DNA from: Rhizopus sp. PT2906
Lineage: Eukaryota; Mucoromycota; Mucoromycetes; Mucorales; Rhizopodaceae
Direction: 5' to 3'
Length of the DNA stretch: 64,000 nucleotides
Assembly: GCA_025529335.1 (NCBI GenBank)
Contig: JAMYHX010000120.1
Coordinates: 1-64,000, forward strand
Numbering within the stretch: the first letter of the stretch is position 1; every line of letters starts with the position of its first letter. This document shows, in pieces, positions 35,175 through 46,540 of this stretch. Both the position numbers and the translations under genes were made by a program. Below the pieces are notes generated by a model. The model worked only from the letters and a program-made list of their open reading frames with translations. It was not told where the DNA came from and did no database searches.

Positions 35175-36969
35175 ATGACTGCACTCATCCCTGGCTCACC
35201 TCCACTTGGTCCTAATGAACCACTCAAGGTAGATACAGAGAGTATCGATACTTCTTCCCCTCCAAAGACGCCTCCTGGTGAAAAGAATGGCCCTTATTTT
35301 AAAGGTCAAACCCGTCAATTTCATCAAGGTGATTTCGAATCAGAGCAGCACTTTTATCCTCGTGTCTTGAATGCTCAAATTCATCCCTTGGTTCAATCTT
35401 TCTTTACCTTGGGTAACGAACGTATCATTGCTCGTTATACTCACTTGAATCCAAAGGTGAAGCCTGAAGTACTCAAGAAGATCTTATCTTATTCACCCAA
35501 ACATTTTCAATGGGCTGGTAAGTGTATTTTATTTTTCCGTAGCGTGTATGATAACCACATTTTAAAATAGGCTCGGATTTATTCAATGTAACTACTGCAT
35601 CTGGTCATCGTCAAATGATCGTCATTGAAACCAATTCGTGTCCATCAGGCCAAAAGTCGATGCCGTTATTATCCGAGACAGATGAATATAATGAACATGG
35701 TGGTTATCGTGTCGTTATCAAATCGGCTTTTCAACATCAACTCGCTAAAGCTGATCCTAACCTTGGTGGGTTAGCCGTCGTCTGTGACAAGAACATGATG
35801 GAATCTACTGGTTACGCCGCAGTCTTGGCAGATGTAGCTCAAGAACATGTATGGCATGTGGAATGGCATGTAGGTGATCCTGACCCTGATGCCAAGTTTG
35901 TTGATGGCGTTCTTTATGTTCGTGATAAGGAAAAGCGTAAGTGACTTTGTTTGTGTTTGGTCAAAAATAATAATAATAATAATAATCTTGTAGAATGGCA
36001 TCCCATACGTGCTTGTTTCCGTTACGTCACCCAAAAACCTTGGAACCGCTTTCCTCTCAAGACAAAAACAGTCGTAATGAATCAAATCATTAGCTGTCTT
36101 GCTGGTGGTAGAAACAAGATGATGGCTGCGAGAGCCTATGATTTTTATAATTCCGAAATTGTCGATACTGGTTTAGCCATTAGGACACCAGAAACGATCA
36201 ATAATGTCACACGTGGCGAAATCCCTCTGTGGATTCGATCAATGGGTGGACATGCAGTGCTCAAGGTTCCTTATAGTAATGCAGGGCAAGGAGTTTATAC
36301 CATCACGAATAAGAAAGAACTTGATAACTTTTTGAGTCAAGACCATCACTATGACAAGGTTTGTCTCTTCTATTTTATGTGTATGTTTTTACTTACCTTT
36401 TCATAGTTCATTGTTCAATCCCTTGTGGGCAATGCTTCCTGGTCAAGTGTGACAAGAACTGGCAAATTTTTCCATGTAGGAACTATTCCTAATAAGAAGA
36501 GCAACACTTATGTGAGTGATCTTCGTATGATGGTTGCCGGAAGTGAAGAAGGCTTCAAGCCTATTTGTATATATGGACGCAAGGCGAGACTCCCACTCTT
36601 GGGTGAATTAAAAGAGGATGGTAAGTTTATTGTGTACTTTTTATGTAAGTGGGTTGCTCATGTATAGTTGCAGACGACACCTGGGATATGCTTGGAACTA
36701 ATCTCTCTGTAAAATTACCTGATGGAAGCTGGACAACGGACACGTCAAGGTTGATTTTGATGGATCGTAAAGATTTTAATCAGCTTGGATTGGGTATAGA
36801 TGACCTGATTGATGCTTATATTCAAACTGTGTTGGCGGTGATTGCTATTGATCGTATGGCGTCAAGACTTATGGCTAATGGAAACTTTGATTACCAGCTA
36901 TTTGAAAGTTTAAATCCTGATAACGCTCTCTTGAGTGAAATCAAGCAAGCAAACCCTGAAGATTTTTAA
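35175..36969 (+). CDS. Conserved protein with an ATP-grasp-like C-terminal half, function unknown
   Basis: Five exons (35175-35517, 35571-35936, 35994-36358, 36407-36620, 36668-36969) give 529 residues. I do not recognise a named family with certainty. Readable features are a Pro-rich start, MIVIETNSCPSGQKSMPLL near residue 130, AAVLADVAQEHVWHVEWHVG, and VLKVPYSNAGQGVYTI near 325, which resembles the ATP-binding loop of ATP-grasp ligases. Next come VTRTGKFFHVGTIP, DLRMMVAGSEEGFKPICIYG and a helical C-terminus. There is no signal peptide or clear membrane helix, so a cytosolic ATP-dependent ligase or kinase-like enzyme is a guess. Introns are all in phase. The gene follows the MFS carrier by 277 bp. 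Confidence 0.75.
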
Positions 36970-38156
36970 TTTTCCTTGTACACACACACACAAACAAACA
37001 TATATACATATAATAACAAACATTTCACAAGATATTTTCATATATATAAAATATATATATATATACATATATACAATTACGCTTTTGTTGATTTTCTATG
37101 TCTTCTTTATTATTAAAAAGGCAACATTTAATACATAAAATGAGCTTGATATTTTTGAGAAAAGATAAATGTGGTCAAGACTTTGGACTCCAACAACTTT
37201 TCATTTTGTACAAAGACCAGCTATTCCCCAGCTATCCTTAAGGTATATTATATTCTTGTAAGTAGCTGATAGATAGTATTATAGAGCATAATCGAAACTA
37301 ACCCAGTGGTGGCTGAGAGTAGTTTGGTTCTTACCAAGCTTTGATCTATTATACTCTTCTTTTGCTCTTTCCGGGCCAGTTATCGCTGGCCTATATAATG
37401 TACTTTGGGTAAGATATTAATAATCTTTTTTAACTTTATTCACTTTTCTTGCCTCTCTTTTTCTCTTATAAATTCTTTTCTTTATAATATAAGTATTTAA
37501 TATAAATGTAAATAACTGAAATACTAATTATCTCTTTATTCATTCTTTTACTTCTAATGGGCTCTCTTTTATGATCATTTGTTGCCTGAAATTATCATAT
37601 TTTATCAGTGTGCGAATAATTTGTGAAGAAAGTATATTTCTATTTTGACCATTGTCATATACATAAGAATGTGGTCGTGCATATAGTAATGATTCCCATC
37701 AAACGGGTTCGTTATATCTCCAAAAAATCCTGTTCCAAATGGAGAACATGCATCCTTTATTTTTAACCTGGATTTGCGTATTTCTAAATAGCAATGTTTG
37801 CTTTCCTTTTTTGAAAAAATCGACTCTCCACCAATTTTAAAATATCGATAAATCTAGAAATGGTCCAGTTTGTTGAACGCAGTAGATTACACCATTTTTA
37901 TTTAAACAATATTTACACAGATTCAAAATGTACGAAAAATAAGAAAGAGAGGAAAATAGCCATAATAAGGGTATATAAATATATATATATATTACTGTGA
38001 ATATATGTGTGTATGTGTATGTGTGTGTCTGTGCGTATCTTTATATATATATATATGTATGCATTTTTTTTTTTTCTGGTTTAATACATTGATATAAAAA
38101 AAAAAGAGGGAAGAAACATAGTTTGTATAAAGAGGTGTGAAATAAGTTGATACGCA
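36970..38156. other. Intergenic region with repeat copy B and microsatellites
   Basis: This is convergent 3' DNA between the ATP-grasp-like gene and the HSF gene. It contains AT/CA-rich simple repeats (36977-37075, 37978-38057), repeat copy B and a small hairpin. No gene is seen. Confidence 0.5.
37105..37611. repeat. Dispersed non-coding repeat, copy B, with a 325-bp insert
   Basis: 37105-37187 and 37513-37611 match the two halves of copy A (2305-2482). Here they are separated by unrelated DNA from 37188 to 37512. The insert holds a perfect 6-bp stem (GGCCAG/CTGGCC, near 37374-37391) extended by a G-T pair, with a TTATCG loop. Whether B gained the insert or A lost it cannot be told from one sequence. 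Confidence 0.7.
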
Positions 38157-40359
38157 TTACCTTTTATTATAAAAAGGTTGTTCAGGTATGTTTGAAGCAT
38201 AATTATTTTGTAAATTAACAAATCCATAAGCATCAAGCTGTCGATGCTGTTGTGGTTGTGGCTGTATTGGCGTAGTCGTTTGCTGATCGATTGTATTTAC
38301 ATCATTTGCAAAATATCTTGTATTGACCGTTCGATGAGGATCATTTATAATAGGAGAAACTCTAGTACTCGTACCCGCAGCTGACGTAGTAGGAGCTGAG
38401 ATATAACCAGGAATGTCGTTTGTATTTGAATGGTGTGAGTTTAAGGCGTTCATAGAGGAGATGAATTGCTGGTAACCAATGTTCATAGACTTAATATCTG
38501 TAACAGATGACGTATGATTGTCGGCTGGGATAGAATATGGTGTTCTTTGTGGAATATACTTTTCTTGAGGCTTCAAGTGCGATTTACTAGCCTGTGTTTG
38601 GAATATTTGTTGAGATTGTTTGTTTCTTTGTTGTTCCTCTGGGTGTCCTGCGTCTGGAAATTGAAGGTTAAGTTTTGGTGGGATAGCGGCAGTCATAACA
38701 GGCGGTGTTATTATTTCCTCTGGTTCTTTTTGAATGATGATACTATCGTTTGCTATGTCGTAACTCTCTGGATTCCAAGCGTAATTGGTAGGCACTTGAT
38801 CTGTCTCCATATCTTCATCAAATTGATTAGGGTCAATTCCCAAGTTATTTGCCAATGATTCTATGTTCATCTGAAGCATACTAATATCCTGCGTGATGGA
38901 TTGAGCAGATCGTGTGGCGGTATTGAGTGTCTGTGAGAAATCGGCCAAGGAAGGCGGTTTTAGCTCTTCAATAGAAGAAGGAGCTACGGTAGGGGTAAAG
39001 TCAATATCAGGTTTGATCTGTTGAGGAGGCTGATCGCTTTGATTGATGGAGTACAACTTTAATACAGAAGATAATATATTTGTTAACGTAGCTGGCCCCA
39101 GGGACGTAGAAGATAATTTTATGTCATTTACTTTGTCTTGGTCAATCGTTATGCCTGCTAAGGATGCAGCTTCCTCGATTAACCCTTTTAGGAGCACATC
39201 TGTACCGTTTGATCCTACATGAAAATAGGAGGGTTAATGCCAATAAACCTAAACGAATAATGGTTTTTTATTTTACCCATCGGAAGAGCCAATTGATCAT
39301 TATTGGTGAATACGGCTGTTAGGAACAACAATATCTTTTCAATTGCCTCTTGATGTCGATGATACTTTTCTCTCGAATTCAATGTCTCTTGCCACAGTAT
39401 TTCGTTATCTCTATGGAGTTCTTTTAATTGATTTCCAATCGTCTCTTGATGTTTTTTGATCAAGGCGAGATCATCAGCAAGAGAGGCTATACTAGGCGCA
39501 TCTCCGTCCATGTTATCTCGGTCTTTATTTTTCTTTCTGGTCACGAGTATGAGTAAATCAGGTCTACCTCTTTGAAAATGTGGATTACTGAATTCCCATA
39601 TTTCGTGGCTGTTACTGTCTGATATCAATACACCCTGTTGGAGGTGGGGTATTTTATGAAAATCGTACATATTAAGCTGTCGAACAAAGGACGCAAATGT
39701 ATTGTGTTTGTAAAATCTTGGTAATACCTTTTTTGCAAACTCCTCGTGTCGCTCCACTATTAATATTTGATGATTAGAATAATATAGAAAAAAAATTTTT
39801 TCTCTTTCTGCTCATTTTACCTATAAACGAGTTACCATCCGTAGACCATCTAATGAGGCTATCCGTTGATGCATCGCTCACCATACTATTTCATATCATG
39901 ATTAGTGTTCATTCTAGAGTATCTGCTGTGTGTACGTTAATCATTAGGAGCTAGATACTAAGACACAACAAAAGAATACCGTACACACACAATTTTTTTT
40001 TCTGGTCTTTACTTGTATAACTTATTCAAGAAGGCTGGGACACTTCGTTGAGCGGTTAAACGTTGGTTATTCGAAGAAGAGGAGTTACGACCGGTTTGAG
40101 GTGCTGAGGATGATGACGATATATTACTGCTGTCACCGGAAGAGGATGGATCCACATTATGAACTGAGCGTGTTCTTTTCATATGACCGCTTGCATTTGA
40201 TGTCATGGATGATGAACCAGAATCTGAAAATGTATTTGAAAAAGCACCGGGTGAGTCAGAGGATGCGGATGAAGAAGCTGAGTGGGATCGTTTTCTTGTC
40301 AAGGGCTGTTGTTCATTGGGTCTTAATTTTTGTATTGGTTGTGGTTGGGGTTTTTTCAT
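38157..40359 (-). CDS. Heat-shock-factor-type transcription factor
   Basis: This 649-residue nuclear regulator has four exons: 40359-40013, 39885-39821, 39756-39277 and 39214-38157. A Ser-rich N-terminus (about 1-105) precedes the HSF winged-helix domain (about 107-212). That domain runs VPAFLNKLYN then MVSDASTDSLIRWSTDGNSF, the HSF signature LPRFYKHNTFASFVRQLNMY, and WEFSNPHFQRGRPDLL. A coiled coil follows (about 225-285, ASLADDLALIKKHQETIG...), consistent with trimerisation. The long C-terminus is Q/N/S/T-rich and probably contains activation segments. HSF binds nGAAn arrays; whether this is the main Hsf1 or an Sfl1/Skn7-like paralogue is not clear. No response-regulator domain is present. 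Confidence 0.92.
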
Positions 40360-41478
40360 TTTATATTAAATTGTAAATATGTCTTTTTTTTTGTGTGTGT
40401 GTCTGATAGTTGTTAAAATGAATAATAAATACTGATGTGATAAATTGTATATATTTGTGTGTGTAAATATGTATAAAAGGGCTATGAGAGGGTTTTTGGT
40501 TAATAAAAGAAATAAAGAATCAGTCATTACCTTAAAAGTATGATTGCACCTTGGAGTAAATAAAAGGAAGAATACAGAATTTTTCCAAGAAGGCAAAGAT
40601 AGGGAAAATGAAAAAAAAAAGTGAGGAAAAGGAAGAAAAAAAAGAATGTACAAAGAATTGCCGATTTTAAAAAAGGGATGCGACTTTTTTCCCTTAGTTC
40701 CTAGAAAGTGAAAGGCTGTAAAAAAATTTTTTTATACATTATACTTTACTCGGAACTATGCGCGTTTCACAATGTGATGGGTTTCTATAATCGCCCATGA
40801 GGGAACCTTAAGCAATAATAATGAGAATCTCACTGTAAAGGCGCATTTTTATTAAAACAGAAAAACCGTCAAATTTGAAGACTCTTGGATACAATAAGGA
40901 AAATAGAGAAAATAGAGAAATGTAAGCATTTTTTCCAAATTAGTCATAGTCAATTTGATAAAGTCTAGATTTGACTTTCAACTTTTTCAAGTTCAAACGT
41001 ACTCAAATCATCATGATTGCTCCTTTTGGCATTATATGAAAAAAGAAGCTATCTATTGGTTATGTTATCACACTATTCTCAAGAGAGAGAGAGAGAGAGA
41101 GACATATATATATATATATATATATATAATATAATATATTCATACATGGCGTAATCAAAGTTGGTTAGAGTACATTAGATAGCTTGGGGATGAAGTTGCA
41201 ACTAGAATAAAACTTTAATGCAGATAAGCGTCTGTGTTGCATTTTATACTATGTTATTATTATTTAAGCCTTGTATTTTGTCGCAGCAATACATGTAAGT
41301 ATACACTTGTTTACAGTATCCGAAAATAAGGAGAATAGATAGTACGTTAAAAGATAAGCAATACCTATTAATGTACCTTACCTTTAGTCTTATCTATAAC
41401 CCTTTATCTTTTTTTTTATTGAACAACAACATCTACTGTAATCTTAATAAAGTAAGCACAATGGCCAATTACAACTAT
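40360..41478. other. Upstream region of the HSF gene, with microsatellites
   Basis: No gene is seen. An (AG)n run at 41082-41102 is followed directly by a (TA)n run at 41104-41128. T/A-rich low-complexity DNA precedes the HSF start. Confidence 0.5.
41082..41128. repeat. Compound (AG)n(TA)n microsatellite
   Basis: About ten AG units are followed by C and about twelve TA units. Confidence 0.9.
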
Positions 41479-41991
41479 TCATATCGTTGGAATGGCCTGT
41501 TTATTTTCATTTCTTTGACCATACCTTTGTAGGTACTGGACTGATAAATTAAAAGCCAGCTCATACCGAGCTGCTGGATCATTTGCACATAAGGGTAGTA
41601 GCGTCAATTGGACATTTTTAAAATACAGTGAAGGTCCTTTCAGAAAATAAAGTCGTATTTTTGTAGTTTTTATAATACAATTTATACGAAAAAGCGACAA
41701 GTCAGCGCGACATCTCTTTCTGAAAATGGTGTAAATGGCGCAAAATAAATAGCATTACCTAGAAAATGACTGGCTATTTGATAGCAAATGATTACCGTTT
41801 TCGAAATCTCGCTTTGTCTTTTTGGGCAAAGTCATATTGGCGTTCCTGAGGGATTACTGTCGGCCAACTAAATAATATGATAAAAAAATACATTTTTTAT
41901 AGAGATGGATACGAGAATGTTTATAATGAGAGATAGAAAGTTTTTGATCCGATGGAGGGTGTGTTGCCCGAAATTGGCAATCCAAACGTAG
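41479..41991. other. Unidentified DNA with a short minus-strand frame
   Basis: The minus frame 41700-41479 reads LCANDPAARYELAFNLSVQY and stops. It looks protein-like in composition but I cannot place it. It could be another element relic next to the transposase remains. Confidence 0.25.
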
Positions 41992-43170
41992 TACTCGAAC
42001 TTCAACGGGCCAAAGGTCCTATTTGAGTCTCAAACCAGCAAAGAAAGAAACTGTAGTAAAAAGAGCCGTAGAAGTAGCCAAGCTAATAGACAACATCATC
42101 TACGAAGACTACAATGACCAAGCTAGAGAGGTGTTTACTGACCGAATAATCGAGGACCCTCTGAAAAGAAGAAATGACTTTTCATACAAAGGATCTTGGT
42201 AGTGATTCCACCAATATGTATCAGTATGAGGATATATTCCAAGAAACTGAGATAGCTTACAAAAAGTCGCAAAGAAATCCCGGCTAACCTTGCTCATTTA
42301 CCCCTGAGCATGAGCACCACATTCAACAAATAGCAGAAAAAGCCCCACAACTTTGTACTGATGACCATTATTGATTCCCTAACATTGCAATTTGAGGACT
42401 TTCAGATCTTAAAGTCTCAAATGACCTATCACTTGAGAAATAGGCTCATTTCAATCAAGACACTAACCTTTGATCCTAAGACAAGAAGTTCTGACGATAA
42501 TTTGCAGACGAAATACGGGGGTTTATGAAGTAGAAAGACTCGGATTTAGATTGCAATTAAGAGGGAGTTGCGTCTTTTTTGATGAGGCTGGATTTAACAT
42601 CAACATGCAAACAATTGGGCTAGATCGGCTGCTAAAACAACTACCCCAATAGAAACTGAAGAAACTCGTTCTCTATCCCACGCCACTATTGGCACTATAC
42701 ACTGTTCTAACGTTATCCATGTTGCTATGAAAAAACCACCCCCTAAAAAGCACAAAGGCTCAAAAACTCAAGCAACAAAGACAGTCAAACCTAAAACAAG
42801 GAAGCTTGCAAGTTGCCAAAATTAAAGAGCGGGCAACATTATTGATGAGCTTACTATAGAGCACGTTGACGTTGAGAAGAGTAGTATAATCGATGGCAAC
42901 AAGCCAGTAGAAAAGGTACAGTTATTGCTCATTTTGCAAAATTCATAAATGAGCTTCTTGATATCATGGACATGAACGAAAGTCGTGAGTAGCTATTTTG
43001 TAATGGATAACTGTACCATTCATAAGGTTCGTCCAATGATACGAAGAATTGAGAGTAGAGGCTATGGAGCAATGTATTTCTCTTCTTGTTCTCCAGGGCT
43101 GAATCCGATTGAATAGCTTTGAGCTCCTATAAAAGGAAAAATGAAACGCTACAGGTTTATGCCCGTAGCA
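41992..43170 (+). mobile_element. Degenerate Tc1/mariner-like transposase
   Basis: Fragments in changing frames follow the order of a Tc1-like protein: KRAVEVAKLIDNIIYEDYND; then DSLTLQFEDFQILKSQMTYH (42365-42425); CVFFDEAGFNINM with the first catalytic D (about 42575); a basic KKPPPKKHKGSK linker; FINELLDIMDM; DNCTIHKVRPMIRR with the second D (about 43005); and SPGLNPIE followed by a stop (about 43100), then KGKMKRYRFM. The third acidic residue E is still readable. There are many stops and frameshifts, so it is inactive. No terminal inverted repeats were identified. Confidence 0.65.
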
Positions 43171-43189
43171 ATGTACGCCTCAGTGAACT

Positions 43190-43560
43190 CTATGCATTTT
43201 GTAGACATTCTGGATTGGGAGGGATGTAAATACAGTGTATCAAAATTTTAGCAGATATGACTATGGATAAAGTATACTTAGCTAATGTTGGATTTCCATG
43301 TTGGATATGGTAAATATGTTGTTTAAAAGTAGGGTTTATCCAAAGGGTAATACCAAGATGACCACGGTTTCTATGGTGAGTTGAATTAATCAGTTGACCG
43401 TAAGTGAAACTGTTTCCATGTGTTGGCAGAAGCCAAGTTTCTGTGATAAAAAGGAGTGGCGAATTTTCAGCAATCTTTAGTATAGGATGCATAGCTTGTT
43501 TTGGGAGCCTAGTAGCATTAAATAATGTTACTGATATGTTGGCCATTAAAGTTAAATATT
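43190..43560 (-). mobile_element. LINE endonuclease (exo/endo/phosphatase) fragment
   Basis: A 118-codon minus frame reads VTLFNATRLPKQAMHPIL, then LLFITETWLLP (the ET-W motif of LINE endonucleases), NRGHLGITLWINP and ILIHCIYIPP. The frame then stops. Only the N-terminal third of the endonuclease remains and no reverse transcriptase follows. It abuts the Tc1-like relic. Confidence 0.6.
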
Positions 43561-44284
43561 GTTAAGGTTGGTTACATTGGTTGTCATGTCTTTAGAGAAA
43601 TTGCCCATGATGCCCTCGTCCATATTAAAGATATCCTCTGGTCATCCATAGTGAGAATTATTAAGTTGGTCAATGAATGACTTGAGTAACCACTTTTGCT
43701 GATAAAAATAGTATGCTATTGCAAACTTTACTAGTTCGCGGATATGGAGAATAGCACGTTCAAGGCGTTGTTGTTGGATTTCACATACTTTGGAAGTTCG
43801 TTCTTGTTCTGTAATATCTTCATACTGTGGATGTTTGAGAGTAGAACTGCTCCAAGGGTCAAAATTGTTTGCAAAGTGAACCCGTTTAAAATGAGACGCT
43901 TGTAATTTTTGAAAAGTGATGCATTTTCTTTGTGGATAAGATGTTCTAAGCGTCTTTTGAAAAAGAAATAATATATCTCATATTGAACTTTGACTATGTC
44001 CACTTCTAGCCTTGAATTGTCTCAAAAAAAATTGACAAACTTTTCGTTTTAGGTGATAACAAATATACCTTTATTTAGTATTTCTTAATCACAGACAAAA
44101 AGATGTTGGCGGAGAAAATCAAAATGATCGTCTGAGATTGAATGGTTGTTTTTGGTAAAAATGCTTCAAAGAGAAAGGAGGGTCACTTTGTACACCCCAT
44201 TTCATAGGTTAAAAAAACACTCAAGATCACTCAATTCTAATCCCGATCACTGCACTTTCCCGTCTCCTTCTTTCTTCATTTTTA
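43561..44284. other. Unidentified relic-like DNA and Abp2 gene promoter
   Basis: A minus frame 44003-43731 (RRLEHLIHKENASLF, FTLQTILTLGAVLLSNI) looks like an eroded protein but I cannot assign it. The last 100 bp before 44285 are C/T-rich and are the likely leader of the plus-strand gene. Confidence 0.3.
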
Positions 44285-46294
44285 ATGAACTTGTCGGATA
44301 TTGTAGATAGAGCGGCTGCCGAACAGCGAACGACACTAAATAACTCCACTGCTATTTTGTCACAGTCGAATGATACGAGCAACATTTCGTTACCAATGAC
44401 TCACATGCAAACCAATGACTCAGAAATGGTAGTGACTACAGCTTTACCAGGATATTCATTTGCTTTTTCACCCATTCCACCAGCACAAGTAAGATAATGT
44501 GGGGTCTTTATTGTTTTTTCCATTTTAAAAGTAAATGTTTAGGCATCAGCAACAGCTTGGTTAGAACGAGCAAAGGCAGTATATGGTGACCAAAGCAAAA
44601 TATTCCTTTTACCGCAGAGATCACCGTATCCGTCCGTATTTCCACCACACCCACTCGCTCCACCAGCCTTAATCGACCCTTATTTATTACAACAAAGCCC
44701 TAAAAAAAACCCGATAAGCAACCAAGTGACACTTCAGCAGGTTTCTCATAATTTACAACAACAACAACAACAACAAACAAAGAGCCCACATGAGACACAG
44801 CAACTTAATTTACCCATTCCATCTACTTCTAATTCACTCAGACATGATCGTTCATCCCTTCAAAGCACACCTTCTACATTTCCTACAGTACAGTCATCAC
44901 CATCATTGTCATCGTCACCATCGTCGTCTAGACTACCACAGTCCACTGGACTACAGACAAATAACAGTAATAACAGCTGTATGACCATGACCTTACCTAT
45001 TGTCAAGCAATCCACTGATCAGAGCAAAAACTTAAAGGTGAATAAGGAAGCGATAGAAAAGTATGGAAAACTTACTGTAACCGGTAAAAACGTGTCAGAA
45101 GATAATATTGTTGAAGGATATATTCAGTTCATACTACAGCATGATCCTTATTATTTCAACAGTATGGAGGCAGTCAGCACAGCGGAACGAAAAATATCAA
45201 CTGTACCCAAGACCAATCTATATGGAATATCCTATACCACATGGGATCTGTTTCGTCTGATACAGAAACTACAAAAGGGTGATGTAAGTTGATAACAGCA
45301 ACATATAATATGCAAAGGACAAGATTACTTATATGTTTACTAGATAAAAAATTGGTCACAATTAGTTGCCATGCTGGGTCTTCAAAACGTCGCAGGTCGC
45401 GCACAGTTTGCACAACGAATAAAACGATGGATGCATAGATACAAAATCGATTGCTATTTCAACTATTTATTAGGAAATGAATATGATTTTAATGATCCGG
45501 AATCAGACAAGAACAAATCTATCCTGTCGTTTAATTTCAATACCAAACGTAAAGTGAAAGAAAAGCCTGAATCGAATGAGGGAGATGAATTGGAAGGCGA
45601 GACGGAGACAGATTATCTGAAAGAATACGAAGGCGATGACGATGACGACGATCACAAGTCAAAACCTATTATATTGCCTCCTGGAGGACGAAAACGGTTG
45701 AGGATCAACAGTGACCCTGAGCGACTGATCCAAGTTGCTAAAAATTTCATAAAGCGACGTAGATGCGATGATTCGGATGTCGATGAAGAGGAAATGGAAA
45801 ATGATGCGACGGATGAAATAGAAAGTGAAGTTGAGAGTGAGATAGAGACAACAGCTACTATAAATGGAGAGCATCAAGAAGGGTCGGTGATAAGCAAGAG
45901 TAGTAAGGACAAAGATATCCTAGATGAAAGTGAAGAGTCTGTACAAAGAGATGAAGATGGCGAGGACGAATTAGAGTCTAGCGCTTCATCATCAGGGTCA
46001 CCGGTAATGGAAGAAGTATTTAGTAATAATGATAGAAAAGCATCATCTTGCAGTAATTGTCATATGCTCGAATCAGAAGTGGAGCTTCTAAAAAAAGAGA
46101 TTGCCAATCTCAAGCTATATATCTCTGTGGTTGAAGATAATCTATCAAGACAAAAAAAGGCGACAGAGGCGAGTCAGCAGTATATCAACCAATTACTTTT
46201 AGAGAAACTAAAACTACGTGGATACTACACCAAATGGAAGCAGAAGCTTGCAAAAGACATATTGAATGGTCCAGTAATACCAGAAGACGAGTGA
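44285..46294 (+). CDS. ARS-binding protein 2 (Abp2)-type nuclear protein
   Basis: This 631-residue protein has exons 44285-44488, 44543-45283 and 45344-46294. The conserved Abp2-like core lies at about residues 210-320: VEGYIQFILQHDPYYFN, GISYTTWDLFRLIQKLQKGD, IKNWSQLVAMLGLQ, then QFAQRIKRWMHRYKIDCYFN and YLLGNEYDFN. It is flanked by Q/P/S-rich N-terminal sequence (a run of seven Q) and a long acidic region with basic NLS-like clusters (GGRKRLRI, KRRR). A C-terminal coiled coil follows (ESEVELLKKEIANLKLYI). Fission yeast Abp2 binds AT-rich origin DNA; a DNA-binding or chromatin role is inferred from that family. Confidence 0.72.
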
Positions 46295-46540
46295 CAATAT
46301 ACCAAATAAACAATAACTGGGTAATAACAGGACCTTTTTATAAGGCTGTAAAATAATACTTTGTTTTGACGCGCTTTATTAATATATGGAATCATTGTTT
46401 AAGCAAAGCTATGCATGAGCTTTAAATTTTAGTGCTGTCTCTACCATAGAACACATTGCTTGACAAATAGTCCCGCCAATCAAAGCTCCTCTTTTCTGTT
46501 TTCATTTTTCTCCTCTTTTTTTTTTATCCATGTTCTCACC

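Noticed and set aside
37978..38060. TA/TG-rich tract as an origin or centromere element
   Set aside because: Simple-sequence repeats of this kind occur at several places in the window; nothing specific supports a function.
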